From assembly GCA_022747635.1 (NCBI GenBank), contig JAKTNV010000005.1, forward strand, positions 44,685,238 through 44,749,237: DNA of 64,000 nucleotides. The letters are read 5' to 3'. The notes under the pieces are model-generated. The model searched no databases, was not told the origin of the DNA, and saw nothing but the letters and a program-made list of their open reading frames with translations. Positions 11,420 through 24,200 of this stretch are shown here, piece by piece (position 1 is the first letter of the stretch; the number at the start of each line of letters is the position of its first letter). Origin of the DNA: Hetaerina americana. Taxonomy: Eukaryota; Arthropoda; Insecta; Odonata; Calopterygidae. Position numbers and translations under genes: made by a program.

Positions 11420-13494
11420 ACCCTCGCTAGGCGACATTGAACGACATTTTTTCGTCCAAACATCCAAACTTTATCATCATGGCGAGGCCCCAAGCCTTGG
11501 TATTCTTTTGGTTCCTCTTTTCGGATAGAGATACAGATTTCACGAAACAGTTCCGTCCCGTGCAAAAATTTAGAGTGATTATCTCAGTACTGGTTTGGTT
11601 CGTATCACAAATTTGAAAATAAAGAAGCGGGGTGGTGATAAATGTAAGTGGAATCGCTCCTCCATAATTGAGGACAAAAGTTCGCACTCCTAAAAAAATG
11701 CGAGATCACCTCTTTCGTAAAATGTACGACTCGTACTCTGTATGTCTGGAAATGTTGGCATTGTTGGATATATTAGAGAAGAGAATGGAGACTTGAAGAT
11801 ACTTGCACATTTATGATCAATGTAATGAGCAATTACGCTAATGATAAGAAAACATAGCATGCAAAAAATATTAAAGAATAAATCGGTTCCCGATACTTAA
11901 ATAATCGTCAGCGATTCTATAAAACAAGTACGTAAATATTAATAATTTATTATTATTTGAATATAATCTATTAATTACGGTTCTTCGATTGAAAATATCT
12001 ACGAATGCGGTTTAATAAACTTTATCCTTTCCACTATACATCGTGTTACTTGTAAAGTACGTTCAAGAATTACATAGAGGAATACGAAATCAAGCAGCAG
12101 AGTAAGAACTTCTAGAGATATCAATATTCAAGTCCTAGGATATTGTTACAGTCAAAGTATTAATTGCAAGATATTACTTAGATGTAAAGAGTTAAATGCC
12201 AACACTATATGGTCACATTGTACAAAATTAACAAAATATAAACTACTGCTGAACTAGTATCTCGCTCCGCGATTCGCAAGCAGAATACCTGCAGGGTAAA
12301 CGTCGGCTGGTTTAAACATGTCTACCTCTCCTTTAACAGGCATTTTCCTCTCCTTTTTCATGGCTTGTGTCCAAGCACTCTTTTTCAAATGCCATAGCGC
12401 GTCTTGAAGGGCATTGTATGCACCACCATAGTGCAGCAGTTCGCACATACTACAGCATGACTCCAAATGGGTAGGTCAGAGATCACGGCATTAGGGACTT
12501 CAAAGAAATCAAAACACCAATGGAAACGAAATAACCGAAAACTTCCTATTTTTAACATAAAATTCCATCGACGGTTGAGACTCAAATTGGTGAAATCTTA
12601 TCTTGAACATTGAATAGAAACCTTGTGGATTCCGCAAAAATTAATAATAACATTTCTATGGCACTTGACAAGATTGACGGCTATTACGTTTTACTGGCTA
12701 ATTATTTTCATGAAACCATCTCAATTATAACTTTTTTCAAAACTTTGATAATTTAAACAGTAAATTTTAAAAAAAGTATATTTCATACATATTCTGAACA
12801 ATGACCTCAGTACTTTCCTAAAATCGAAGTTTAGGGAGGCATGCAAAAATTTCCCAAGGATAAAAACACTCTAAATTAAAAAAAAATATTTGGGAACCTT
12901 TGCCTTATTGACATTCTTGAATTCCTCGGAATCACTACAGAAAGCCCGGTGGCTTCCGTGACCTTTCAGCTTAAGTGATTACCTTCTTCCCACAAAACCT
13001 ACTTTCATACCAAATTGAGAAAATACGTATTGGCAAAGATCGAGCGGAACTCGGCAGATATAATAAAAGCAACCTCACAGACTTTCACTCTTTCTTAAAT
13101 AATAGATTTTTTGCCATTTCGATACCAAGTTCCAAGAAAACCTTGACCGTTTCACTAAATAGTTAAACATACCGATGTTCTTAGACGTGGGTATGACCAA
13201 GGAGTTTGGATATGTTGACATAGTGGGATTACAAGAAAAAGGAGCGTAGATGCATGGAAATCATTAAAATTTTGACAAACACTATTCACACAATTTTACG
13301 TACGTCAAACACAATTAGACATTATTCACGCATAAGCCCAATATTAGTGGGGTTAACATTATTTACATCGTTTAAATCATTAGACTAACTTTAATTGTTA
13401 ATTAACAGGATAGCAAACAGTAACTCTAATGCTGGATACCATGTGAAATCACCCTCACCCAAACACTTCAGCGGCTTGCAAGGTATAATGTACA
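11420..13494. other. AT-rich DNA, nothing recognised
   Basis: Open frames up to 86 codons, none resembling a known protein. No match to other repeats in the window. Confidence 0.55.
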
Positions 13495-13730
13495 TGCACA
13501 GTAATTAACCCGAAAGTTGGTTTGATAAGTGAGGCCTACTGATACGGTAGTAACCATACGGCGCTTGAAATTCACACAGAGATTTGGGGACATCCTTTCC
13601 CTGTGTGCCTGTGGTGTCCAGAGAAGACCTGGTACCCCAAAAATCACACAGCTTGGGTGAAGTAGAGTGTGCCCAGAGGACTCGGACCCACCAGTCGGAA
13701 GTCCAGCAGTAGACTCGATGAATCACCGCG
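13495..13730 (-). mobile_element. tRNA-derived SINE, family A copy 2
   Basis: Read on the minus strand it follows the copy at 50720-51020: a B-box-like GGGTCCGAGTCCTC near 13670-13685, then CACCCAAGCTGTGTGATTTT, a GGGAAAGGA block, TCAAACCAACTTTCGGGTT and the tail TTACTGTG near 13500. The A-box end is eroded. The plus-strand 195-codon frame at 13669-14256 starts inside this element, so its N-terminus is not a real protein start. Confidence 0.72.
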
Positions 13731-14058
13731 ATGTAAAGATGTAGAGTCCTCTCCTAAAAACTCATCGGCTCACCTGAGTTTTTATTATCTATTTATAGTG
13801 AGATTAGTTAATTGCAGGAAGCACCGAGATCTGAAGATTTTTAGAGATAAACATTTTTACAACTCATCCCCAATCAAATTTGATATAAAGTTAGCTCACA
13901 TTAAGAGAGGTAATTACTTTCCTCAACTGAAATGGACAGGAATGAAGTTTGTTGAGGCCTGGAACTATCCTTGTCTTATAAAGGCACTTTTTGGGCGTCT
14001 GATGAATATATCGACCTCCTACGGTTGGGCTATGCCCTGGCAAAAAAGGTTAATGAAT

Positions 14059-14521
14059 TCAAAAAGAATGCCTAATTACTCCTACCATCCCTCTTCGAAG
14101 ACTGAATTCCATAGGAACTTTTCCTGCGAGTCGGGAAACTTGAATTCCTATTGTCATCCGCAGTGCAAGAGCAATAAAAGGTTCTCCCGAACCGCTTTTC
14201 GTCATAAAGGTTTCACATATCAAACAATCATCGTACAAGTGATGAAATTCCTCTAAGCGATGCCATAAATTGTCTGGGACAATAAACACGGTTTCTTCGC
14301 TAAAATTTTGATGGCAGGTGTCTGTTTCTCGGTAATCGAAATCCGCTTTCTCCTGAACCTCTCGCAAAACGCAGTCCACAAATTTTCCGTACAGTAATCG
14401 AGACTGCCAAATACCTCACGGGTAACAAAGGTTTACGCGTGGATTCCACAATGTGTTTCAGATGAGCTTTCTTCTCCGGGCTGGGAGGCAGAAAAAAGTT
14501 CAGAGCATCTGTTGTGCTCAC
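14059..14521 (-). pseudogene. unidentified protein-like remnant, two overlapping frames
   Basis: Two minus-strand frames overlap: 14521-14300 (MSTTDALNFFLPPSPEKK...) and 14379-14059 (MDCVLREVQEKADFDY...). The second has a composition unlike chance AT-rich translation, with segments such as VPDNLWHRLEEFHHLYDD and LICETF, and below 14059 it continues as a reading with scattered stops. A join near 14380-14400 would give a protein piece of about 150 residues. That suggests a decayed coding sequence, perhaps from a mobile element, with a frame change. I do not recognise the family. The plus strand is also open for 195 codons here (13669-14256), longer than expected by chance at this base composition, which could be a by-product of minus-strand coding constraint or the true strand. 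Confidence 0.3.
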
Positions 14522-14524
14522 TAT

Positions 14525-17500
14525 AGGTAGGGAGAACGCAGTCCGTCGCTCCAGTCTCTTCCAGCGCTCATTACCTAGGTTTCTTTTCCTATGAAGAAGA
14601 TTTTTTTCCTAGAGAATATGATCAAATTTATAACTCGATTGTACACTTCTCATGTGCATTTAGAGTAGACTTTAATGAGAAAATGAATTTAGAGAGGTAT
14701 ATAACCAATAGAGAAAGGTTATTTATCGAGACAATTTCTTGAATTGGCATTCCAATCTTCAGAATAATGCTAAAATTTATAAGAAAACTTGTTCGAAAGC
14801 ATTTTCTTGTAAAGCAAACGTTAATACGCTTCCTGGAATACGTTTTGCTATCTGCCTGATAATTCGCGACAAGTGAAGACTGTATAATATCGTTTTATTT
14901 TATATATTTCTAAACATTTGACAGTGCGCAACAGATCAGGGGTTTTATTTCAGGGCGAGTGCCAATTAAGTATTGGTAAGGTTTATTCTGTCATCATAAC
15001 CTAAGGCTTGTTTACAACAGAAATAATAGATGGCAGCAAAGAAACAGACAAACTTTTAAGAAACATGGACGAGAGAAGAAATTGATTCTCATCCTTCATG
15101 CTTCAACGTTCATATTTTCCCAAGCCGCGTTTACGTTTATTTTAAGAAGCGATTCGGGTAACTAGAATTCTATTTAATCTCTTTAATGTTCGCAAATATG
15201 TACAAAAATTTATATCGGATTTTATTGCGGACGTATTATATCCGTTTGTTAATTTTGATTTCCGTCCGTTTTCTCAAGAGTTAACAAAAAGTAATCGATG
15301 AATAATCTCTCCTTGAATTCCAATTCTAAGGAAAAGGGGAACCAAATACGATTTTATATACCACGGTACTACACTGCGATCTGCAGAAGGAGTTAGCGAA
15401 AGAATGAAAAATAAGAGCCACTAAAAGCTAGATAAGAACTAAAAATTACGTAGGAGTGAAAATAATGCATGCATCGATGAGGAAAATGGCGAAGTGAGAG
15501 AGTGGATGAAAGTCAATTGGGATTTATTTGTCAATTGAATTCTAGACGTGTAAGAGAGACAAATAAGACGCCATTATATAAGCTATTAGCGCAACTAGTA
15601 TATTTGCTACCGTCAAGTGGGGTAATAATTGTATTTGACGACGCTTGAAGTTACTGGGATCTCAGCGGTAACTAATTTATTTTGGATGAGAGAGAAACTT
15701 TGAACCCGTATAGACTACAGTAAACATTCACATCTGACTATCCATAAACAAGGGAAGAGAAAAAACGTTATGGTGGACTGTTGTCTGTTTCTCAAAGCGG
15801 ATGTTGAAGGGTCCACTCGAGGTGGAGATTGAATTTTTCATTGGCGCAGCAATTCTCACTCGAGAGTATTCCCATGAATCGGCAATCGATAATACTCACC
15901 GACTGACGCGAAGATTCACAGCGAGGGGAAAAAAATATCTTTTTCTCCACGCAGCCAAAACTTCTCGCCTACAAATTACCTCCTTAAACATGACTATCCA
16001 CAAAAAAAGAAGTTTTCACTGAATTGAGGCCGATGCCGCGCGTCATTACGCTATACCACGAGGAAACTTTCTTGTTTGTTACGAAACACGCATTTTACGC
16101 CCGACTTTCGCGCAAAGCAAGTTATTACACAGCGAGAGAATATACATTGTGTCGCACAGTAAAAATTTCCTGCACAAATCAGCACTTTAACGACCAAATA
16201 ATGCGGACGTGATTATTTGGAGGTAATATGGGTTTAGGAAATGAATTTCTATGCGTGAAATAATGGTTTGGTGCCGTTTCTTCCAGGTAGAGAATCGTTA
16301 ACAAAACTCGAAGGAATTTTAAGGTGTCTGAACAATAAGTGTGAAAATTTGCGGTGTGTGTACCATTCTAAATGCAATTTTTTAGTATTTAGCAGCTTGG
16401 TGTTCACTAATACAATAGAAAAAAGAACTCTTGTGAAGAACAGGTTATTGAATTTTTAAAAAATCAAGTGAAGTTTTCTTCTGCATACGTACATCTGCAT
16501 CTTATAACCTAACATATGCATAATTCCTTCAATACGTCACTGAAAAAAAATAATTTTGTAGCGTCCAGTAAAATTTAAAGTTAATGTCCCATAAGTGACT
16601 GTGTTACGAGTGGTAATGAAAGCTCCGGTTCCATATCCTACCCATTAGTTCCACTACCTTAATTACTTGCTAAAATTAATTTTTAGCGTCTGTACTTCCA
16701 TTCCCTACGATTTTTGATAAAATCACGAAAGAAAATTTGATATCGATGCAAAAAGTTGCACAATTACAACATGCCATAATTACCGAAGGTCAATGGAGAG
16801 CTCTGGAAACTTAGGAGAGTTGTTACACTGTATTCGTATAGACTCACCTGAAAATATAAATAATAAAATATTAGATATACATATCGGAATAGATTTATGT
16901 TGAATAAAAAAATCAAGTCTTAATTGTTAATGCCTAATAACTTAAGGGCTCATTAACTTAAACTAATTAATTTTCAATTTAATTTAGGAACTAAAATGCA
17001 GAAACATTGAGTATGAAAAAGCACATTTACTAAGAGATTAATTCTTAGATTTTGCCAGATAGCTTTACGCTATTCATCGATGCTCACTTCCGCTCTATGT
17101 TCGAATCGTAATTAGGTCAATACCAACAAGTAAATGAGGTATTTTTTGTTCCCGTTACTAATTTTTACTGAAATTTGTACATTCTTAATTTTTTAAATTC
17201 TGAGACGGACTGGAATACTCAAAGAGAAGTGATAATTAACGGACAAGATCACGACCTTCGAGCATTCAAACTAATCGACCGTTGTCCCTAGAGGCATGTG
17301 TCCATTCTGAGGACAGTTCCGACCGGCGACATCCGGTTCGCGTGAAAGTGAAGAAAGTAGGAAAAAATGCACTTCCTGTTCGCCAGTCAGATCGATATTT
17401 TGACTGTAAGTGTATTTGAAACGACACAGAAATGAAAAGAAAATTTATTGCACAACTCAGATGAGGTAATATTCAATAGCTCGGGCATTGTGGAAGATTT

Positions 17501-18900
17501 ATCAAACTGATGGCGGTCGAATCCCTTAGTAGTTTTAACATAGAGGAAGGACACCGAGCGAAAGAGCGAGGAAGAATTAATTTTCCCCTCGCAAGGGTTT
17601 TCTGGACATTATAGAGTTCGGTAATTATAGAGTCCGTTGTTCATACTTGTATTAACGTAAAAGGTTTTGTAATAACCTCATTGATGCACATAGCCCTCCT
17701 ACTTTGCTTCTATCTTATTCCGATCAATTAGATTTATTAATCGATCGGTACTTTCCGATTCAAGTACATCGGATTCGCGTCCACCTTAAATGCCTCTCGA
17801 CGCCGCAATGATTCTTACAAAAGAAGAGCGAAGAAATAACTTTTTTCCAGTCAATATCGTGAAATTTATTTCAAATCATCATGAATTATCACTTTTTCTC
17901 GAGAATCAACCATTGAAAAGAATTTAGGCGAAAATAATGGAAAGCATTTTCGCCGGAGAATTTCTGAGATCATTGTATATCTAGGGGCTATGGTGTTCTC
18001 ATGCTTTTCAGCTTCACTATGAGACTTTTATCTCAGCCATTTAAACCTATCTAGAATATGCACTGAAAAAAATTACATCATTGAGAGAGGAGTAAGTGGA
18101 AAGGGAAGGGGAATTAAAATAAATGAAAAAGCTTCGTCAATCTCTCTCGCCTCTTTAAGCTTCCGACACCCATGACATGAAAGAAATGATTTATCCATCC
18201 ATTCATCTGATTAGTCACCTTCGTTACTAACACAAATATATTTTTTCCAAGTCATTGTGAACTTGACAATTGCTTAGCTGTCGTGGCTATCGATTGCGTA
18301 CTGCATAAGTTCATTTGGAAGCTGATAATGAATTTGAAAGTGAAATCCCTGTCATCATACTCACATGTCATTCGAATGTCATTTGACATTCGAATGAGAA
18401 CCAAAAGCTTTTATATTTCGTTGCGATTCTCTGCCCTCGAGTCATTTTTTTCATATCTGGGAAGAAGAGAGAAACTATGAAGTTTTCAAAAATAAATAAA
18501 TCTCTCCAAGCCCAATTGGGCCGATCGGAAAGCCAAATATGAATCTGATATCACTATTGAAAACCAACTTAGCCTACATTAGCATAATAAGGAATGGTGC
18601 ACGAACATCCCCTTGCACACATTGCTGTGGCGGTTTGCAGTGTGCAACACAAATACTAATGTAGATTATATTAATTCCATACGTATCATTCCGAGAAATT
18701 TGTGTGTGCGTGGGAAGTCTCCCGCGATAAACGACGGAGCGTTCTGTTAAATCATTGTTTAACATACACCTACCCATTGAGACAGTCTTGATGCAACAAA
18801 ATTTATTAATATTGATGTCTACATTGTTTTCTCTGATTAAAATTTGAATCAGAAACAAACAATTGCAAAACCATTTTCAGTTCATTATTAAATTATTTCA
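14525..18900. other. AT-rich DNA, no gene recognised
   Basis: Several short open frames (15801-16022, 16024-16212) sit in a slightly GC-richer area but match nothing I know. A 14-bp perfect inverted repeat at 18368-18397 is listed separately. The rest looks like intron or intergenic sequence. Confidence 0.5.
18368..18397. repeat. 14-bp perfect inverted repeat with a 2-base loop
   Basis: TCATTCGAATGTCA at 18368-18381 and its reverse complement at 18384-18397, separated by TT. Could be a hairpin or a binding site; nothing nearby indicates a role. Confidence 0.85.
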
Positions 18901-18907
18901 ACTGGAT

Positions 18908-19195
18908 CTATCTTGGTTGTGTCCGTGGCTCGTGGCCGGAATGAATGTCCATTGGCATCTCGAACTCCTCCACCATGCGCCTCGGAACTCGGGAGCTATA
19001 AGTAGTGTCGCAATCACTGACCACGCCACGGCATTGTTTCGAAAGCGAGATGTTTTCCGCGGCGACAAGTTGGCTATCGTCTTTTGACTCTCTTCCCTCG
19101 ACGCGTAGTCTTCGCAAAGGAATGTTGTCGTCATCCGGACGAACCCTACTCTTCCACTTCCAGGTCGAATCAATCCTTGGCCTTTCAGGCGGCAT
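18908..19195 (-). CDS. candidate host exon, minus strand, unidentified
   Basis: Open for 95 codons from an ATG at 19195 to a TAG at 18908, in a block GC-richer than its neighbours. The translation looks protein-like: charged and varied (PDDDNIPLRRLRVEGRES, then ...RRMVEEFEMPMDIHSG), with no low-complexity runs. The bases before the ATG read CTGGCAG on the minus strand, which could be a splice acceptor, making this a last exon. There is no clear AATAAA downstream. I recognise no domain, membrane segment or signal peptide. The plus strand is also open across most of the block, so the coding strand is uncertain; one real coding strand can produce both. Confidence 0.27.
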   Translation of the reverse strand: MPPERPRIDSTWKWKSRVRPDDDNIPLRRLRVEGRESKDDSQLVAAENISLSKQCRGVVSDCDTTYSSRVPRRMVEEFEMPMDIHSGHEPRTQPR

Positions 19196-19221
19196 CTGCC
19201 AGTTATCGGACTAGGTCGGAA

Positions 19222-19348
19222 ATGGCCTCGAGTCTTGAAGGTCAGAGTCACCCTTTCGTCCCTTCGAAGGGGTTAATAGCACCTAGCCACGATGCCAGAG
19301 TGATTGCACATCTGGCATTAGTTCTTTCTGCTTTATCATTATTCACAG
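19222..19348 (+). CDS. candidate first coding exon with hydrophobic stretch, plus strand
   Basis: From the ATG at 19222 the frame reads MASSLEGQSHPF... and ends in a hydrophobic stretch (ARVIAHLALVLSALSLFTG) directly before a consensus donor ACAG then GTGAGTAAG (intron from 19349). The frame stops three codons after the donor, as expected for intron sequence. A hydrophobic segment at residues 24-42 could be a signal anchor or an internal signal peptide. It competes with the minus-strand exon candidate at 18908-19195, which only partly overlaps the open upstream part of this frame. Confidence 0.28.
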
Positions 19349-19975
19349 GTGAGTAAGAAATCACAGCATTCACTAAAAAGATGATCGAATCGTTTCCTTA
19401 GAAGAATAATTTCGGACGTTCACAGATTAATTATAATATGATATATAATGATATTTTCAGTGATTTAACTTTGTATATTGTTAAGAATTTGTAAAACATA
19501 TCGTCTTAGCAGTGATTCATGTGACTATCTATAATACCTATAAAATTAATCCTCAGAAAGCTTTGGGAAAATGCAAGTATGCGCAATAAAGTTATCAAAT
19601 TCGCGGATAAAAATGACATTTTGCAAGAATGTTAAAAAAACGCAATTTTAGGGAAATAAAAATCTACAACTTCAACCATAAATTGTAAAATTTGCAAGGT
19701 GAAGATAGTAATATTAGAATTTAATTGCCCTGCATAACCGCCGCTTTTATAAATAGGGACATTTCGAAAATTGTTGCGCCCAGTCTTCTACAAGTATTAA
19801 TGAGTCCTTAGAGGATATTTTCGGGTTCTTTCTTATTACGCACAAGTTATATACTTTCCAAATCACCATCCTGTATACTTCCTTAATGCCAAAATATTAA
19901 TTCAGAATGAAAATAATTTCTCAGCCGCTTAAGTTTTTTTAAATTCAGTATCCTCACTGCTTCTATTTCTAGACA
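19349..19975. other. AT-rich DNA, nothing recognised
   Basis: No open frame of note. It would be intron if the plus-strand exon before it is real. Confidence 0.5.
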
Positions 19976-20343
19976 ATATTATTATTATTATTATTCATGC
20001 CAGTCCACTCGCGAAGGTAGGCTCTTGATAGCTATAGTAGTAGTTTAAGGGGAAGCGACCGACAGCTAAGGTCATTTGCACCATTAGGGATGGTTGGGTA
20101 TCGAGGAATGGTGGAGTAAAACCCGGCACGGCATTAATCTACTCTTAACAAAAGGCGCCAAAGTCCGCAGGTTAACGTCCCATCCGACGGACGGAGTACA
20201 CACTCACGAAGTGCTCTCCACAAAGCACCTCAAGTAGGAATCGGGATACCACTGAAAAATATCTACCGTCTCCAGGATTCACACCAGGAACCTCTTAAGT
20301 GGGAAGCCAATACATTAGTCATCGCACCATCCCAACATCCTTC
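19976..20343 (-). mobile_element. tRNA-derived SINE, family B, with trinucleotide tail
   Basis: Read on the minus strand from 20343: a tRNA-like head with a B-box-like region (GAGGTTCCTGGTGTGAATCC) near 20280-20305, a body with GGTGCTTTGTGGAGAGCACTT and CCGTCCGTCGGATGGGACGT, and a 3' part CTGTCGGTCGCTTCCCCTTAA. It ends in about seven AAT units at 19976-19997. Head, body and short-repeat tail make a complete SINE layout. The body matches the fragment at 7010-7205. The microsatellite is the element's own tail rather than an independent repeat. Confidence 0.8.
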
Positions 20344-22845
20344 ATTAATAAGCTGCCATCAAATTGTGCGTGGTCATAAAACCAGAGCTAAGTAATCTGT
20401 ATTACAATATGATTCAAACGGCGACCTCATTATTACAAAAATCTGATCCTAAACGCAACTCTATTGGACAGAGGACATTACACAGTTTTCATATCGTTTG
20501 AAAATTTTATTCACAAAATACAAAAAGAAAGCACATAGACATTTTGTTAAGTTGGAGGAGGTAAGCTACATTCGAAGGTGCTTTGAAAATACGCAGACAG
20601 GAACAAGCCTCCACCGTGTTCTCTGTCACGCGCTTCGAAGGATTGTCGTTCGCCTATTTTGAGGTCGAGGGGTGTGGGGAGGAAGCCCTGCTAGGAGCAC
20701 ATGGCTGAAGTCCACTGCATGTACCTCTCCTCCCCATCATCCTTTGTGCAAGCACGAATCCAGTGCGTTCACCTGACCGTGCTATTATGAGGAACACGAA
20801 AGTGAATTTGGAAGCATTTGGGGGAAGCAGAATCGACCCAGAAACAACCGACACAGTCGCGTGGAAGAATAAATGGAGAGCCTCTCACTCTCTCTTGTCC
20901 TATTTATGAAGATCTGGCAGCCATTGCATGATTGACTCCAGAGATACAAAAGAAATACACCTTCGCAACAAGTTAGTCTATCAAGGTTTTATAAATATTT
21001 GACTGCAAGTTTCATTTGATCCCTATAGTTACCATGTGCCATTCCTCATTTCATTTTTTACTTTAGTATTACTTCATTATTTATTAGTAGCATCGCAATG
21101 GCGGTAATTATTTATGTAATCAGAGGAACATTACAAATATATGGTCCTGTTTCTAAAACTTACACGTCAGTTTATAAACACTAATCGATTCCTGATAGAG
21201 AGGCTTTCAATGACAAATGGTTACATTTCAGAGTACACTAACAAGGCAATTTATAATGTTTTTAAGGCTGACGTTGTTCTCGGACCAATTAAAGCTTTTG
21301 AGAAACGGAACTTAGGCGTTTAAGTAAGAAGCCAACCAAGACATCGAAGCATCGTTTACTAATCACTACTGGAAAACTTGGGTTGGATACACATGTTAGT
21401 AATATAACTGACTGTCAGCGTTCTGACATACCTTCAAGTAGATACAGGCTTGCGCAACCATTAAAAAATAATATAACCTGCAAATATAAACAAAAAATTC
21501 TACGGCGGGAAATTGATTAAATTTATGGTGCTGAGCTTCTTGAACATAAGTCATTTCTCAAGTCCGGAGCGTACTACGATCCTAGAACCTTGTGGATTTA
21601 TGAAATCTTGACAACATAAGGTGTTGCTGTACCGTTCTGTATCTTGTCTCCGTACAAAACCTACCTTAACCAGTGAATTGCCTATAGTATTAATAAAAAA
21701 CACAATAGAACAAAAGTTTACTTCTGACACTGAGGAAATTAGAAAAATTATTGAAATCTCTCATTACAATGGCAAAGTGGACAACCAGGAATAACTTTCT
21801 ACAATACGTTTGCCTATTTATCGTTTAAGATAAATGGACAATCTCAGGGATCAAATCCAATTGGTTCTCATATCTCTAGAACGCCATTCGCGTTCGCAAA
21901 AAATATCGAGGTAAACGGTAGAAACGCCTTGCTGTAATGTGCCTTTCCTTTGGCTAACATTTCCTAAAATATATTTTAATTAGCTGTGATTCATAATCAA
22001 AGGCTGACCTTACGGTTTATCATCCCTTGCGATATCAACCCACTCGGACTCGCAGGGCATGGTTTATATGAACAGTAATCTCAAGTTAGCGGCGTATGTC
22101 ATTCATCGATACGTACATCACATGGACAAAAAGAAGCATGATTTGAATCCATCCGGGGAGCAAGTATCTTTAAGTACCCTTGTTAAGTCAAAAGCAGTTT
22201 GAAATTTTCGTATCTTCTCCATGGCAGACCAAAGAGCAATTGATAACCGAGGATATTAATTCCGATCCGGCCCCCGCTACCTTCGCCATATGCCGCTCGC
22301 AGGGCTTGGTGACTAAATCGAATGTCATTACAATTTGTTATCACAACTACAAGCACAACAAGCAGTGTCAGACATTTCAATTCAGAGTCCACTGTCGTCA
22401 CTCGTGAAGCGAGATAGCAGCTCTAATAAGAAACCGACAAGTAGGTACTTGCCTATTTCATTTGATCTGCGATTAAATTATGCATGTAAATAAGTAAAGG
22501 TTCAGCAACTGCAACTCAATTATGGTGTTTAGCCATATAGTTCATACTCCATGATTAATAACTGTTTTCAAAACATTTTCCAACGCCTCCGGTAAAATTT
22601 AATCACATATATGAGGACCAATCCATCGCTACGAAGAAGACCATAATGACTAAGATAGCATATAAATATTGCACATCAACCCATCACGCCAATAGCAGGT
22701 CAACCAACACATACTGATGATAAGCACAGATGTATTTTGTAAAATAAACTCCACCTGTAAATCAACGTATTTCCTTTAACTCCAAGAAATTGCGGGAGAT
22801 GCCGCCACAGTAACTTTTAACGGAGTCATCCGCTAATATGCATTT
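20344..22845. other. AT-rich DNA, no gene recognised
   Basis: Short open frames only. 20640-20850 is slightly GC-richer, without a credible exon. Confidence 0.5.
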
Positions 22846-22918
22846 TAATGCAACAATTTCAGAATGTAAAAATCCCGGTAAAGGTGAATGATTTTTACAC
22901 TCTGAAATTGTTGCATTA
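22846..22918. repeat. 29-bp inverted repeat with a 15-base loop (hairpin)
   Basis: 22846-22874 and 22890-22918 are reverse complements at 28 of 29 positions. The loop contains GGTGAATG (with the first arm base, 22883-22890), whose complement CATTCACC recurs at about 22926-22933 just outside the right arm, so a second pairing could compete with the main stem. Size and shape resemble a microRNA precursor or the core of a small foldback element. Nothing else in the window matches it. Confidence 0.85.
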
Positions 22919-24094
22919 CGGGAAACATTCACCCGTAAAATTTATTTCCTTTGATTCCGCGGGTATAGTGAAGTATGTTTAATATAAATGTCATGGAGAC
23001 CAATAACTATTTCTTTATTTAAGTGGAATTAATTCGCCAAATGTTATGAATTTTAGCAGCGAAATGAAGTTAGGTCTTGTTTTACTGTCAACTTTTGTGA
23101 AATCAATCCGCAGTGGTTTAGTCATGGTTTTTACATGGCACGTGAGAACCTCTCAAAAATCTTAAGATACTACTCCTCATAAAAAATGTTAACGATTTAG
23201 AGACTAGCCGTAGCCATAAAAATTAAATGACCCTAATGAGTAAAATACAATCCACGCACTTTTGGCCTTTTGCGAAGAACAGCCCGCGGATGTCATCTCT
23301 CATTTACTACCGGGAATATCTCTACGAGGTGCCCCAGACTGCAAAACAAAAATAAAGAACCAAAAACAAAAAACCAACCAAACGAGGAAGCTCCACGTGA
23401 ACCGAAAGCTGCGGACCCCGTCGAATGACCTCGTCCTTTGACCCATTTCCGAAAACGTAAGCTGCTTTAAAACTGAGACGGCACGCTTCTATCAACTGTT
23501 GGAATGCTCCACAAAAAGGATTTAACTCGTCCCGATGGCTGGCTGAGCTTGCGAGTCATTAAGTCCACCATCGTGAAGCGGAATTGCTCCAATCGCTCAT
23601 TTGTATTCCGATTGTGCTGAGCTCGCGCGTCGGATGCCACAGAGGTGTAACTACAAAACGTTCTAATTCAAGGTTCCCCTAAAGAATAGTCAACGTTGAG
23701 ATGCTTCTCTGCAGATATCGTATTGTTAAAATCCTTTTGGTCACTAGTCACTCCACAAGATTTCACTTGAACGGCAAGTTCTCATTTTCCAATCGATTAA
23801 CTTCGGAAGATTTAAACACGACCCCCTCTATGAACGATATAAAATACCATTCTGACCAATTGACCAACAGTAATTGAATATTTTGATAGCTGTATCACTT
23901 ATAGACGCCAGGCGAAAAAATTGCGGACAATATTAATACTAATTCAATTTATTTTAGAGATTTCACCAAGTTGATTTTCAAAGCTTCGTATGAATAGATG
24001 AGTATACCCTGTTTTCACTTCATGCGCGATACTGATACGGCGAACGTTCACAGCCACGATTCGGGTGACCCAAAAAACTAACGGATAAAAAATT
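22919..24094. other. AT-rich DNA, no gene recognised
   Basis: 23270-23620 is somewhat GC-richer but gives no credible exon. Confidence 0.5.
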
Positions 24095-24200
24095 GACAAG
24101 ACGCCGGAGGTTCTCTCCCGGCAGTCACCGCGACCGTGAATCGAAGCAGCTGCGGTCCGCGGCCGCGTTGGCAGGCGTTTAAAGAGTTCATAGCCAACTC
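24095..24200 (+). promoter_or_regulatory. short CpG-rich patch upstream of a candidate first exon
   Basis: 24100-24175 holds a cluster of CG dinucleotides (CCGCGACCG, TCCGCGGCCGCG) in otherwise AT-rich DNA, about 200 bases before the candidate signal-peptide exon. An arthropod initiator-like ACTCAGTCC lies near 24304-24312. A TATA box is not evident. Confidence 0.25.
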
